Assembly: GCF_020509005.1 (NCBI RefSeq)
Contig: NC_063012.1
Span: 620,001 to 684,000, forward strand
Direction of reading: 5' to 3'
Origin: Fulvia fulva
Lineage: Eukaryota; Ascomycota; Dothideomycetes; Mycosphaerellales; Mycosphaerellaceae
Length of the DNA: 64,000 nucleotides
Made by a program: the position numbers and the translations under genes. The notes under the pieces were generated by a model. That model had not been told where the DNA came from, did no database searches, and saw nothing but the letters and a program-made list of their open reading frames with translations. Positions 46,010 through 59,360 of the stretch are shown here, in pieces (positions within the stretch are counted from its first letter, which is position 1; each line of letters starts with the position of its first letter).

Positions 46010-47420
46010 TAGAAAGTAGGCTACTGCCCCTAGAATTAAGGAAGTTCTACCTTATTTAATCTAGACAGCTTGAAGTTCTCTTCACCCTGTTTCTTTAGCT
46101 CTAAACGCCGCGGAGGTGCCTAGCTATATTAGGTAACTCCTAGGTAATAGTAGCCTAGGCTACGGTACTAACGGCGTCTACGGCTCTATAGGCAAAGCTC
46201 TCCTAAGACAACTAGTAGCAACTTATAGAGGACGTAAAAAGTATAGAAACTAACGATTAGCTCCTATACCGGTCTCTATAGGTAATAATCACTTAGCTAC
46301 GTACGGCGCTTATACTATCGTATTACCGAGGGTAATAAGAAATAAGGACGACGTCTTAGGCGATTAGTAAGGCCACCCGGAATTAATACTCCTATAGCTA
46401 GGTATTGGTCGCGGTATCGACACTAGGCCCCCGCCTAACGTACGATATAGTTACGATCCGTATTGTAGTAAAGGAAGACTAGGCCGAAGTTACGAAGCTA
46501 TCGAATAAGGAGCTCGCCTAATAAATTAACTAACTAGGGGTGGTCGTAGTGAACTAATAGTCTAACGGTACTCTATAGATCTATACTAGCTCTACTACTA
46601 CTAGGAGGCACCTAGAGGTATAGCTATAGTAGGTATCTAAGGTTACGGCATTAGCGAAGGTCTTAACGAAACAATTTATAATCCTAGTCTACGATATACC
46701 TAAGGAGTTTGACCTAACTAACTAGGGTTACCTACGCGCTCTCTAAGAGGATAACCCGGTTACTCTTAACTCTCTAATCTAGAAGGCGCCTTAGCTATAT
46801 AGGAAATGGCTATAAGGTAAGAAGGCCTCGGCGCTAATAGTATAGCTATAAGACGCGAAAGCGGCGGATCTAGCGATAGAACAAGGCCTAATTAAGTAAT
46901 ATAGCCTTAAGATAGTAGAAAAGCACTCCTTATCCTTTCGTGTCCTCTAATACTTTAAATGCTAATACTATAGATACTAAGCTATACGTATATAAACAAG
47001 TAGGCCTACTCGAACTATATAGGAGACTATATATCTAGGGACTATATATCGGGTATAAGACGGTACGCGAACTATCCGGGGTACTACCTATCGTATAGCG
47101 CGGAATGCCTATAGCGGAAACTAGCGAAAAACAAGGCAATTATAAGCAGAACCGTCGCCCTAAGATTCTACGGCGACCGTAAGGCTAGCCTATACCGGAA
47201 ATAGCTAGCGGCGGTCGGGTATAAGCGCCCTAGGGCCGAGAACGATATAAAGGATACGTAACCTAGGGCGTACGGGAGGCTACGTACTCTACTAGCTATA
47301 GCGAGGGAATCTAACTAGGCCCGGCTCCCCTTTAGTATATAGCCGATAGGCGTAGACTAGGACGTATAAGGTAGTAGGACATAGGACGCTATAGAGGAAA
47401 TAATTGTCGATGCCGATAAC
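46010..47420 (+). pseudogene. LINE-B ORF1 remnant
   Basis: The counterpart of LINE-A ORF1. At about 47059-47109 it reads RRYANYPGYYLSYSAEC, a zinc knuckle whose first Cys residues and His have become Tyr, followed by a basic region. Stops throughout; the start is not recognisable. Confidence 0.65.
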
Positions 47421-47424
47421 TAGC

Positions 47425-50400
47425 CTCGACACGATTAGTATCATCTAGTATAACGTTAACTATAGTAAGGATATAGTCTAGAAATATCTCCTATACGAGG
47501 CGGACCCGTACGTCTACTACGTCCTAGTAATCTAGAAGCTATAGATTAACCCGTACTATAAGAGACTAACGACCTATAAGTTACTAGGCTATACGATATG
47601 CCTACGAGGCGACGGTAGACCCCGTACGTACTTCTATATTAGTAAGGATATACTAGAATCCGACTAGGAGGTAGTATACTACGTAGACGAAGAAGGCAGG
47701 GGCGATATTACCTCCCTCTACGTAGGTAGCACCTAGATATACAACCTATATATATAACCGCTAGCCTCGAGGTCTAGCCGCGACCTTAGGGCCTATAGAC
47801 ACCTAGATAGTACGCTTAAGAGATAAGGGTACTATATCGTAGTAGGAGACTTTAATATATACTACCCTTCCTAGGAAAGCCTTATAAAGCCGTACCCTAT
47901 AGCCGACGAAGTACTCGACTTAATAGCGAGTAACGTAATTGCCCTTAATACCCCGAAGGACCTAGGTACCTAGAAGAGAGGGGGACTCTAAGGCACGATC
48001 GACCTCTCCTAGATCTTAGATAGCTACTGCTATACGGTAACCTACTATAGGATCGAATATAAACTCGAGGCGTCGTTAGACTATATACTAGTTAGGACCT
48101 CTATTACGATATAGATATAACGTATACTAGCGAGAACCCCTAAGCTAAACTAGGGAAAGGCCTACTAGGCTAATATCTAGGCGTACCTCGATAACTCTAA
48201 GAGGCTAGTCTAGATCGCGTAGTAGTAATACAATAGTAAAGACGAGATAGACGAGGTAGTCTAAGGGTTAATAGACGAAATAAGAAAAGTTACCTTACTT
48301 TAAGTTCCGCTTACCTAACTAATAATATAGTCTAAACTATACTAGACGCTAAAGTGTACTACGGTAGTAAGAGAAGTAAGGAGAGCCCGCCGGATATAGA
48401 CGAGTAGCTATAGCGAGGAGGCCTAGAACGTATATAGGGAGGTATACTAATAGAAGAAAGCTACGATACGGAGGGAGAAAGTAGTTAGCTAGTAGGCTAT
48501 AGTAGAAGAAATCGCCGGTAAGCTAGCGAGGATATAGAAGCTAGCAAAAAAGGCCCGATAGGACCCTATATAGGGCCCCTCCTTCTCTATCCTAGCGCTA
48601 TAATTGCCTAGTAGCCCGGTTAGCGACCCCGAGGCTAAGGCGCGTCTACTAGCTAGTAAGTTCTTCCCGCCCCTAGTCGAGGCTAATCTAAGCGATATAA
48701 ATAGCTCTACTCCCCTAGCTCCTAGTATTACGGTCTAATAGGAGGTGTCCGAGGGAGAAGTTACCGCTATACTTAGGAAGTTACCGGCGAAGAAAGCCCT
48801 AGGGCCGGATAGGATCCTAAACGAGCTACTTAAGAAGTATAGAGATTAACTAGCCCTAGTAGTTATAGCGATCTTTAACGCCTGCCTATAGACCGGATAC
48901 TACCCGATAGTATTTAAATAATTAACGATAGTAGTTATACGTAAGCCGTAAAAGGAAGACTATACGTAGGTAAAGTCGTACCGCCTAATTACGCTCCTTA
49001 ACACTCTTAGGAAGGCGCTTAAGAAGCTAGTTATAACGAGACTCTCCGAGGCGGTATAGGAATACTCCCTATTCCCGGATACCTAGATAGGTACGCGCCT
49101 ATAGCGATCGACGCTATCCGCGATAGAACTTATTACCTCTTAGGCAAAGGCTATCTAGTATAAGAATAGGGACAAGGTAGTATCCTTACCTAGCCTAGAT
49201 ATATCGGGAGCCTTCGACTACGTGTTATACCCGCGGCTACTCTATATCCTAAGGTCGAAAGGACTCCCTAAGTAGCTTATTAACTTCGTACGGTCCTACC
49301 TCTAAAACCGTAGCACGTCGATCCTAGTCGGCTAGTATAGAAGCCTATTTTAAGTAGTCTATACTAGAATCCCGTAAGGCTTAACGCTAGTACCTATCCT
49401 ATTCCTCTTCTTTATAGCGATACTACTCCTAGCCCTAGAATCCTAGAACACCGCTACGAGCGGCTTCGTAGACGATACGAACATCCTAGCGTAGTCTTCC
49501 TCGACTAAGGAGAACTATAGGCTACTATAAGAGAAGTATAAGATCTACGAGGACTAGGCTAGGAGGCACGGGGCTCGGTTTGCCCTAGAAAAGTATAATC
49601 TAATACACTTTACGCGCCGGCTACGGTTCTATAATATATAAGCTTCTATCTATATATAGGGGTATACGACTAACCCGGTAAATTAGCTTAGGATCCTTAG
49701 ACTATAGGTAGACCCGGCGCTACGGTAGAGGAAGTACGTATAGGTAATATTACGGAAAGCTAAACAGAATATAGTATTATACTAGAGGCTTACTACGTCT
49801 ATATAGGGGGCGGACTTCCGGTAGTTACGACTTCTATATATAGCTATTATACGGCTAGTCCTTACCTATAGTAGCTAAGTATAGTCCTTAGGCGAGACGG
49901 CCTACCTATCGAAGGGACTCGTCGCGCCGCTAGCGAAGATCTAAAACTAATACCTAAGGAAGGTTACCGTAGTATATAAGTCGATACTAATAAGGATACT
50001 TAAGTACGAGACCGCTATACCGTAGATCGACCTATATATCTAGGGACTACGGACCTTCTACTTAGGTAAGTCGGCATAGTACCTAGTATAGAAGGTTATC
50101 GCTAGTATAGTCGTAAGGGCCCGCGAATTAGTACTAGCGTATAAGGGCATTCGACCCGGAAACGAGCCGAACTACCGGGTAAGGGACGAATAGCTAGTAA
50201 TACGATAGGAAGGTAAGAAGTCGTTTATAGAGTAACTATAGAAAGAGAGGTAGAACAACTAGGGTGTAGGGTATAGTAGACGCCCTTAGCTAGCGGGATA
50301 ACCTAAGGAATAGTTAGTTACGAAATCCGCGGTTAAGTACCCCCCGAAGCTTATCTACTACCGCCTTACGAGGGTATAGAGTAGTATAGTAACCTAACTA

Positions 50401-50800
50401 CAAAGCGAATATATCGGCCTCTAGGGGTACCTATTATAGAGGAAGGTTCTAGAATATACAAATAATAGCTACCCCTACGGCTATTACTCCTAGAACGTAC
50501 GGTAGGTACTCCTCGTCTATCCGAGGTAGTTACTAGGAAGGGGGGAGTAGATAGTAAAGGCGAGGAACCGGACGATTAGGGTACTTCTTAATAACGTTAA
50601 GGACCTACGGCGTATTACAAACTAGATACTAGAGAAGGGCTAGCTAGAATAGTACCGCCGAGTAGAAGTAGTATAGGAAGAGAGGACACGACGTAGCGCG
50701 ACGAGACCGGCTAGGAGCGGGGGCTAACGGGGTAGTAATATAGACTACGTACGTTTAGAGGGAAAGCTAATCGAGATAAGGAGTAGTTAGGGGCGGGAAG
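47425..50800 (+). pseudogene. LINE-B ORF2 remnant (endonuclease, reverse transcriptase)
   Basis: The endonuclease begins near 47450 (YNVNYSKDIV). It has VVGDFNIYYPS at about 47839-47871 and a further block GTIDLS at 47995-48012. The RT has GFVDD at 49462-49476, followed by TNILA. The C-terminal region runs to about 50800. Trp and Gln codons are now TAG. Very close in sequence to LINE-A throughout, including most RIP-type changes. Confidence 0.88.
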
Positions 50801-50923
50801 GGTTTTCACCTATTCGGGTTTCCCTTTATATATAACAATAGATATATACCTATATAGGCCGGATAGGGTCCTAGAACAGGGGAATGACAAATCTATCTAT
50901 CTATCTATCTATTATCGTAATCC

Positions 50924-52827
50924 GAGTCCTAAGAAACTCGAAACTAGGGCGAAAAAGGCTATTCTATTAGGTTATACCGACTACGGTAACTACAAACTAT
51001 TAGATCTAGACTCTAGAAAAGTAGTCTTTGCTAGAGACGTAAGAGTCTTAGAAGGAACCTTTTTAGATAGTCCTTAATCCGAAGAACCCGCTATAGTTAG
51101 CGAATTCGAGGTAAACGATAATTTAAAAATTAGCGAGGATATTAAAGCTTCTAGCGAACGAAATAAATTAGCTACGAAGCAAAACGAGCCGAGTAATAAG
51201 AGACTACGCTTAGATACGTCTAGGAAAAAAACTTCCGGAAGCGTAGAGGCTCTTAGTCCCGCTATCAACCTCGATAATAGCGATTTTAGCGCTACTCCTT
51301 CTATAAATTCGCAAAATAGGGCTGATACTACTCGTTCTAGTCCTCTAGAAAATATGAACGACGACGTAGACCCTATATCTATAGAGGCGAATAAGGAATT
51401 AGACGGCCCGTCGACTTCTAATCACCCGTTAATTTCTAATAATCCGTTAGAATCTAATAGTTCTAAGACTTTAGAAGACGACGGATTAGAAGACGAGCTA
51501 GCGCTACTCGCTATTTATAGCGGGCAGACCGCCGATCCTATTACTTATAAAGACGCGATTACTAGTCCTAATAAAGTCAAATAGCTAGAGTCTATAAAAT
51601 CCGAAATAGGCGACTTTAATAAGCTAAAAACTTGGGACTTAGTTAACCTTCCTAAGGATCGCGTAGCCCTTAAACGACGGTGAGTTTATAAAACTGAAAC
51701 CGACGCTAAAGGCAATATAATTAAATATAAGAGTCGGTGGGTCGTAAAGGGCTTTAAACAAATATTTAGAGTAGATTACGACGAGACATTTAGTAATAGT
51801 TACTAACCCGAAACTTGGCATTCGTTATTCTATTTTACGGCTTATAATAATTAGGAAAAAAAGTAATAGGACGTTAAATTAGCTTTCTCTAATAGCCCTA
51901 TAGATAAAGAATTATATATCGAACAGCCCTTAGGTTTCGAGGATACTACTCCGAGAGTTTACCGTCTAAATACGGCGTTATACGGCCTAAAACAAGCCTC
52001 TAGACAATAGTACTTATACCTTAAGTCTATACTTCAAGAGCTAGGCTTTGTTCCGCTTAAGAAAGACAAGGCAGCATTTAAAAACGCTAATACGGGCATT
52101 ATAATAACGTGCTACGTAGACGATATGCTTATACTTAGTCCTAACGAAGGACTAGTTAGGGAACTTAAGAATAACCTCTCTAAGTCGCTAGAACTAAGTG
52201 ATTAAGGCGACGTAAACTACTATCTAGGGATTGAAGTAACGCGTAATCGCGAAAATAAGTCTATTACTCTAAGTCAAAAAGGGTATTTAGATAAGATCCC
52301 TACTAGATTTAATAAGAGAGGTCTTTATCCGGTTAGTAGCCCTATAGAAAATAGCCTACGTCTAGAAAAGAATAAGGAACAAGCTAGTTTAGAGGATACT
52401 TAGCTATTTTAAGCCGAAGTAGGGTCCTTAATTTATCTAGCTACTAAAACAAGGCTAGATATAGGCTACGCCGTAGGGCAAGTAGCTAATTTCGCCTCTA
52501 ATCCTAATAGCTCGCATTTTAAAGCCCTAAATAGGATTTGGAAATACTTAAACGATCCTAAGGCTTACGAGCGAAAACTAGTCTATAAAGCGCAATTGTC
52601 ACCCCTATTATTAGGCTATAGCGATGCCGATTAGAGGGGTGATTTTACGACTAGAAAAAGTACTACGGGATATATCTCTACTATAGGACCTAAAGCGCCT
52701 ATAAGTTAGCGTAGTATCCTATAAAAATCGGTCGCGCTATCGAGTTACGAAGCCGAATATATAGCCCTAAAAGAGACTATAAAAGAGTTCTTATTCCTAA
52801 GAGATATATATCTCGAGATAGGAATTA
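50924..52827 (+). pseudogene. Copia-3 integrase C-terminus and reverse transcriptase
   Basis: Continues directly from 45912. Integrase end (AKKAILLGYTDYG, about 50956), a Ser/Asn-rich linker, then the RT: YKSRWVVKGFKQ at about 51728, ALYGLKQASRQ at about 51975, and the catalytic CYVDDML at 52110-52130. RNase H follows (YSDAD*RGDF at about 52618, SSYEAEYIALKE at about 52741). A few TAG stops at Trp or Gln positions and one Asp-to-Asn region. Interrupted at 52833 by Gypsy-3 within RNase H. Confidence 0.93.
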
Positions 52828-52832
52828 GTACG

Positions 52833-53352
52833 TGTTAGGGGCGAGAGCCTAGCCTATAAGATATAAGAATGAAAGCGAGAATATAGGTACGAAGTATAGA
52901 TACAAAGGGTATAGTATGATTGCTATATAAAACAAAAGACGAAGAAAGTAAGAGAGGCCTAGGGAAGGCTAGATATTTATACGCGACTCTCGCGAGTACG
53001 TGTCCCCGTATTAATAGGGCTAACCCGTACGAAGCCGCGCTTAGTAGCTTTGCTCAAAACCTTATTCTAACCTACCCTACGTTCCGAGTCTTCTACGTAC
53101 TTCTTCTAGGGTCTAGCGTAGTCGCGGGTACTCGCGGGAGTGCCGTAAGTCATATAGTTACGAGCCGAAGTGAATCTATTAAGGTTTAGTAGAGGGGTAA
53201 ATTTAGAGGGCTAGGTCCCGTAGTAAATGTTACGGGGCATATAATTCTTAGCGCTTATATACTAAGCTAGACTATCACTTCTTAACGACTTCTAAGTACT
53301 CTAAGGCTCTTCTGTCCCTACCTTCTATATACTCTATAAGGAGACTATAATA
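52833..53352 (-). repeat. 3' LTR of Gypsy-3
   Basis: 520 bp; followed inside by nine C on the plus strand (53356-53364), the polypurine tract in antisense. It keeps the antisense 89-codon frame (52920-53189). Confidence 0.95.
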
Positions 53353-53449
53353 GTACCCCCCCCCGAACAAAGCTAAGTTCCTACGAAGCCGTAGTAGTTC
53401 TATATATCGAGGATGTTCAGCTTTAGTACTAGGCCTAGGCCTAATATTA

Positions 53450-56400
53450 TAGTCGATATACTATTAGTAAGCCCCGTCGAAGAGCTCGGATTCGAAGAGC
53501 CTACCAATATTAACTTCTAGGCCGTCTACGCGGGCGTAGTATTCTTCGATTACTTAACGATTAAAGATGATATATTAGATAGGTTCCTATAAGGTATCCT
53601 ACTTAGGGTAACCTTACTATTCGACTTTATACTTAATCGGCGGTAGTCCTTTAACGTCGTTAGGCTCTACGCGGATTCCCCGGATCTTACGGACGGTATA
53701 GTCGTTAGAAGGTAGGTTAATAGGCTCGTCGACTTCTACTTTATTAGGAGGACCTAGTATGTCTTAGTTTTAGTTCGGGAATAGGTCCTTAGCCGACGGC
53801 CGAAGGCGTACGGGATAGAAGACGTCGTAGATCTTTATGTTCGTAGGAAGAGCTCGACGGTAGGCGTATAAACTAATACGCTCGGTAATCTTAAAAGGAC
53901 CTAGGTTCTTCTAGTTTAGCTTCTTAGAGGGGCGGTCCGTCTTAATATTCTTAGAGTTAAGGTAGACTATATCGTCTACTTAGTAGTCGGGAGCTAGCTA
54001 GCGACGACGATTAGCTTGATCCCCGTAGATTGCTTATACGTATACTATCTCGTCGTGAACTTCTTTATAGATCTATAAGAGTATAGTAGCGAACTCGTCT
54101 ACTACTTACTCGTTTACGTCTTCGGTAGGCGGGAGAGGTTCTTCTAGTTCTATACCTATACGAGGGTAGTAACCTCTCGTAGTATAGAAGGGAGAGTAGC
54201 TAGTAGTCTCCGAGTCCTAGTTACGAGTAGCGAACTCTACCGTAGGGATATACTAAGGCCAATCCTTCTAGTAGTAGTCGACGAAGTAACGAAGGACCTA
54301 CTCGAGGATAGCGTTCGTAATTTCGGTCTAGCCGTCGGTCTATAGCTAAAAACTAGTCGAGAGGTTATACTTAATACCTAGGATAGTATATAGACGCTTC
54401 TAGAAGTACGAGATGAACTAGGTGCCTCTATTAGAGGTGATGCTATCCGGGAGGCCTTAAAAGCGCTAGACGAATTCGTAGAATAAGTAAGTAGTCTCCT
54501 TTACGGTTATACTCTAGTACGGGATTATATACCGGTCCTTAGAGTAACGGTCTACGATTACTAGAAGGGCCTTTGCTTTTACGCCGCTAAAGGTCTTACC
54601 GTAAGGAAGATCGGTAATAAAGTCTATAGTAATATACTTCTACGGACGATTAGGAGCCGGGAGAGGGTATAAGAGACCGTAGGGACGGTAGCGGTTAGCT
54701 TTAGCTCTTCGGTAAGTAGCGTAGTTTAGTACGTAGCGGCGGACGTCCTTCTAGGAATACGGCTACTAGTAATACCTAGCGAGGAGCTTATAGGTCTTAG
54801 CTACGCCTAGGTGACCCCTAGAGGCGGAGTCGTAGATAATTTAAAGAATCTTAGCTCGGATATTAGAGCCTTCGGGCTACGGTACGTAAAGCTTCTTACG
54901 GAAGTAGACGACACCTTCCTAGAGCTCGTACTCGGATAGCGAGAAGCCCGGGAATGTCCTCGCGCTAGATTTAAGGGCCTAAACTAACTCTTAGGCGTCT
55001 ATATCGGTATCGTATACTATTCGTACTCGTACTATAATGCCTTCGGGCTACTCCTTATTATTAAACCCCTTAAAGTCTAATTCGGATAAGCCGTCGGTTA
55101 TTACTAAGCCCTCTTTATCGTCGTTTAAGTCCTTAGCGTCCGAGGCGTATTCTTTAGGCTCGGATTCATCGTCACTCTCGTTAAGGTAGGTAGGAGCGAG
55201 CACGAGAGTAGTAAAGGAAGCGGCGAGCGTAGGCTAGCCGTTCGATAGGTACTCTCGAAGCTCGGAAGAGAGGTTATACTCTTTAATAACTTATTACTCT
55301 ATAATTTGCCGGCCCCCTCTTCGATCAACTAGAGAGTTACTAGGGCGGCGGGTAAGGGCGTCGGCTATCGAGTTAGCCTTACCGGGCGTATACGAGATTG
55401 TAAAGTTGAACCGGGAGAGGAACTTACTCTAGCGGGCCTAGCGACGATTAAGTAGCTTGCTCTTTATAAAGTAGACGAGGTTCTTATAGTCGGAGCTTAC
55501 TTAGACGGGTATAGTAGAGCCTTCGAGCTCGGGGCGCTATTCTTTAAAAGCTTTAACGATAGCGAGAAGCTCCTTATCGTAGATCTCGTAGTTATACTCC
55601 GTAGCGGTCATCTTCTTAGAGAGGAAGGCGATAGGTAACTAGGGTGATTTAGGTAAGCGGCGTTATAGTAGGATACCGCCTACTACGCCGTCGGATACGT
55701 CGGTCTCTATACGGGTCTCTAGTTCGAAATCGAAGTGCTATAGAAGCGGGTTCTTAATAAACTTCGCTTTAAGTAAGTCAAAAGCCTCCTAGTATTCGTC
55801 GGTCTAGGCGAACTTCTTACCCTTACGCGTAAGCTTTGTTAAAGGGCGTACTACGCCCGAAAATACGTAGATAAAGCGGCGGTAGAAGTTAGTAAAGCCT
55901 AGGAAACCCTAGACCTCTTTAACGTTCGTAGGAGCATCCTATTTAACGATAGCGTCGATCTTCTCTTAGTCTATCTTAATACCGTCTACGGTAATAATTA
56001 AACTAAGGAACTTGACTTCGGTCTTCTTAAACTCGTACTTATTAATATCGAGCTATAAGCCGGCGTCTACGAGCTTCTAAAGGACCTTATAGACGTACTC
56101 GCGGTGCTCCTCCTTAGTCTCGCTATAGACTAGGATGTCGTCGATATAGGCAGTATAGAACTAATCGAGGAACTCCTAAAGGATGTCGTTAATAAAGTTC
56201 TAGAAGGTACTAGGCCCGTTCTAAACGCCGAAGGGCATAACGAGCGACTCGAATAGCCCGTAGCGAGTACGGAAGGCTATAAGATACTCGTGTCCTTCTA
56301 CTATTCGTAACTTGTTAAACGTAGCGATAACATCGAGCTTAGTAAAGTACTTGGCCTTAGAGAGGCGCTCGAGCGTCTCCTAAATCAACGGTATTAGGTA

Positions 56401-57260
56401 GCGGTTCTTCTTTATAATAGCGTTTAAGCCTCGGTAGTCTACGTAGAAGCGTAGACTACCGCCGGGCTTCTTAACGAATATAACGGGACTACTAGCGCTA
56501 GAACGGCTCGCTCGAATAAACCCCTTCTTTAGGTTCTCTTCGAGGTATCTCTTAAGGACGATAAGCTCTTCTCGGGATATAGAATATAGCGGTCCGAACG
56601 GTATCTCTATACCTTCTTCTAGCTTAATCTTATAGTCGTAAGGGCGATAAGGAGGCAGCTCGTCTACGGCTTTAGTATCGAATACGTAGAGGATGTAGTA
56701 TACCTAAGGAGGGACCTTCGTAGTAGGGTCGGTAGGTATACGCTTCTTATCGAGCTTCTCGAGGGCGATGTCGATATCGCGGAGAGAGGCGGCGAAGACT
56801 TAAGCTTTAGGCTACTTAGTAGTAGTAGTAAAGGTAGCGGCGTTTACCTAGAAGATCTTAGTATACTTAGGACCGCGCTAAGGCGGCGGAGAAGGCGGAG
56901 GTACCGGAGGAACTTCTAGAGGGAAGCTAATAGTTAGGGAAGTCTAGTCGATAATAGGTCGGTATAGTCTAAACTAGGGGAGGCCGAGGATAAACTTCTA
57001 ATACGGTAGGGACGTAAGGAAGCTAGTAATCGACATACGCTTGCCTCCGAGGGTGATTAACGTGTATATAACATAAGTAATCTTACTAGTAGTAGTCTCC
57101 GTGCCGTTAAAGAGTTTAAGGGTACGAGGGTACTTTAGTTCCTAGGGTTCGAGGTTAAGAGAGGTCGCGAGTTTATAGTCTATAAAAGACTCGTCTAGTA
57201 CGCTAGTGTCTATAAGAGTAAGATTAGAAGAAGAGAGTTTCTTTAAGCCGATATTTATAT
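53450..57260 (-). pseudogene. Gypsy-3 pol remnant
   Basis: Same order as Gypsy-2 pol: protease at about 57175-57225 (DTG now DTS), RT with YIDD at 56137-56148, RNase H at about 55510-55720, integrase at about 54290-54850, chromodomain-like tail at about 53550-53640. Stops throughout. It differs from Gypsy-2 only at scattered sites, mostly transitions. Confidence 0.9.
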
Positions 57261-57299
57261 TCGTAACGAACGGTTTATAAGCGTAGTCCTTACCCGTCT

Positions 57300-58550
57300 T
57301 GTTATATAGGTCTAGCTATACTATATTGATCCTTAACTTCTTTCCTCTCTTTACTTTCGGTAAACGTTATTCTTAGTCTTTATCGCGTCGATAAGGAAGA
57401 CCTAGGCTTTTTCCTACTTAGCGGGAGTAGTAGAAGTAGGCTCAATAGCGCCGATAGCGCTACGAACCGGGTTACGGGCGTTACGGGTAGCGAGCTACGG
57501 ATAGTTAGCTACGATATAGCCTAGACCGCCGTAGTAGGTATAGAGCCCGGCCTAGCGACGGCGAAGCTTCTCTTCGGGAGTAAGCTTACCGTTAACGAGG
57601 CCCTAGACTCTAGGGACGGCGGCACTAGCGCTAAGATCTATAGCGTTACCTATAGAGACGGGAGGGAGAGCCGTAGGAGCGGCGGCGCCTAGTAGAGTAG
57701 CGAAGTGGCTTCCGGGACTACGAGGCTAACGACCTTAAGAACGGGAAGCGAGGAGAGAGGCGGTATATTTTATATTAGAGTCGAGGCGCTAGTAGGTCTC
57801 GACGAGCTTACGGAAGCTTATAGTACCGACGTCCTTATCCTCGAGGGCTCGAAGAAGCTCTACTAATAAACTACGGCGGAGAGTGCTCTTCTTAGTCTCT
57901 TCGTTATAGCCGGTAAACCCGATATCGCGGTTAAAGGCCGCGAGGTACTCGGCGAAGCTCTTATTCTTCTAGAGGAGGTTATAGATAGCGTTCTAGGCGG
58001 TAGCTCTACGGTCTAGATCACTAAAGGCAGTACGGAGGTCCTATATTAAGGTAAGGACGTCCGGGTAGCCGATAGTCTACGTAGCGTTATCGATATAGTA
58101 TTATACCTAAGCCGTAGCGTCTCCCCGAAGGAGGGAGAAGACGTACGTAACTTTGTCCTTCTCTTACGGAAAGTGGTCGGTATTAGCTAATAGCTTAATA
58201 GTAAGCTATGTCTTAAATGCCTTAAACTTGCTCTTATTACCGTCGAACTCGTCTAGGTCGTTAACCTTCTTAGAGAAGTACTAGCGGCGGTTATTATTAG
58301 CGTACGGGGCGAGGTTCTAGAAGGTGTTTATAATACCTTAAAGGTATATTACTTAGTTGTTTGCTTGCTCGACCTACTAGGCGGTCTCGCGGAAAGAGGA
58401 GACGGTACGGTTAATAAGAGCGTAGGCGGTATCCGGGTTAGCGTTTACCTAGGTACTAAAGGTAGCGGCGTTCGAGAAGGGGATGTTAGCCTACTTACTA
58501 AAGTAGAATAGAGTGTCTTAGTAGTCGAGGTTGACACCTCTATCGGTAGC
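57300..58550 (-). pseudogene. Gypsy-3 gag remnant
   Basis: Matches the Gypsy-2 gag, including the Tyr-converted zinc knuckle at about 57505-57560. Non-functional. Confidence 0.75.
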
Positions 58551-58593
58551 GTAGTTACCTATAAGGATGACTCGAGTAGTTAATAGTTTGTTA

Positions 58594-58604
58594 GTCTTTC
58601 GTAA
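58594..58604 (-). other. Putative self-priming site of Gypsy-3
   Basis: Sense TTACGAAAGAC lies directly after the 5' LTR. ACGAAAGAC is complementary to GTCTTTCGT within the family's LTR (seen at 4032-4040). Tf1 and related chromoviruses prime with the 5' end of their own RNA folded onto such a site. Confidence 0.55.
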
Positions 58605-59124
58605 TATTAGGGGCGAGAGCCTAGCCTATAAGATATAAGGGTAAAAGCGAGAATATAGGTAGGAAGTATAGGTACAAAGGGTATAGTATAATTGCTATAT
58701 AAAACGAAAGATAAAGAAAGCAAGAGAGGCCTAGAGAAGGCTAGATGTTTATACGCGACCCTCGCGAGTACGTGTCCCCGTATTAATAGGGCTAACCCGT
58801 ATAAAGCCGCGCTTAGTAGCTTTACTCAAAACCTTATTCCAACCTACCCTACGTTCCGAGTCTTCTACGTGCTTCTTCTAGGGTCTAGCGTAGTCGCGGG
58901 TACTCGCGGGAGTACCGTGAGTTATATAGTTATAAGCCGAAGTGAATCTGTTAAGGTTTAGTAGAGGGGTGAATTTAGAGGGCTAGGTCCCGTAGTAAAT
59001 GTTACGGGGTATATAATTCTTGGCGCTTATATACTAAGCTAGACTGTCACTTCTTAACGACTACTAAGCACTCTAAGGCTCTTCTGTCCCTACCTTCTAT
59101 ACACTCTATAGGGAGACTATAACA
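58605..59124 (-). repeat. 5' LTR of Gypsy-3
   Basis: 520 bp, TATTAGGGGC to CTATAACA in plus-strand view. The antisense 89-codon frame (58692-58961) is open. Confidence 0.95.
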
Positions 59125-59129
59125 GTACG

Positions 59130-59360
59130 GGCCTTAATACTATTCTTACGGATTCTAAATCCGCGATAGAACTAGCTCATAATCCCGAACACTACGCTAA
59201 GACAAAGCACATCGATATACAATATCACTTAGTTCGAGAGTACGTTCAAGAAAAAAAATAAGTCTAGAGTATATCCCTATAAAAGAAGAAATAGCGGATA
59301 TTTTAACTAAAGCTCTAGACTCGCCGAATTTTAAGAGGCTACGGGACCTTATTTACGGCT
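59130..59360 (+). pseudogene. Copia-3 RNase H C-terminus
   Basis: Continues the Copia-3 frame after Gypsy-3: LTDSKSAIELAHNPEHYAK, then TKHIDIQYHLVREYV, the closing block of copia RNase H. A TAA interrupts near 59259, and the expected end lies at a TAG near 59360. Confidence 0.92.

Larger units (their letters stand above)
45913..50908 (+). mobile_element. LINE-B: full-length RIP-mutated Tad1-like LINE
   Basis: About 5 kb with ORF1, ORF2, 3' UTR and an (ATCT)n tail (50891-50908), flanked by a 15-bp duplication in Copia-3. It is the most complete LINE here and the reference for LINE-A. Its 3' UTR shares a GGTTTTCACC...TCGGGTTTCC block with LINE-D and LINE-E. Confidence 0.93.
52833..59124 (-). 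mobile_element. Gypsy-3: full-length RIP-mutated chromovirus
   Basis: 6292 bp, two 520-bp LTRs and target duplication GTACG (52828-52832 and 59125-59129). Inserted in the Copia-3 RNase H. Almost identical to Gypsy-2 internally, both heavily mutated. Confidence 0.96.

Noticed and set aside
50891..50912. ATCT repeats as a microsatellite or satellite array.
   Set aside because: They are short and lie exactly at LINE 3' ends beside duplications, so they are LINE tails.
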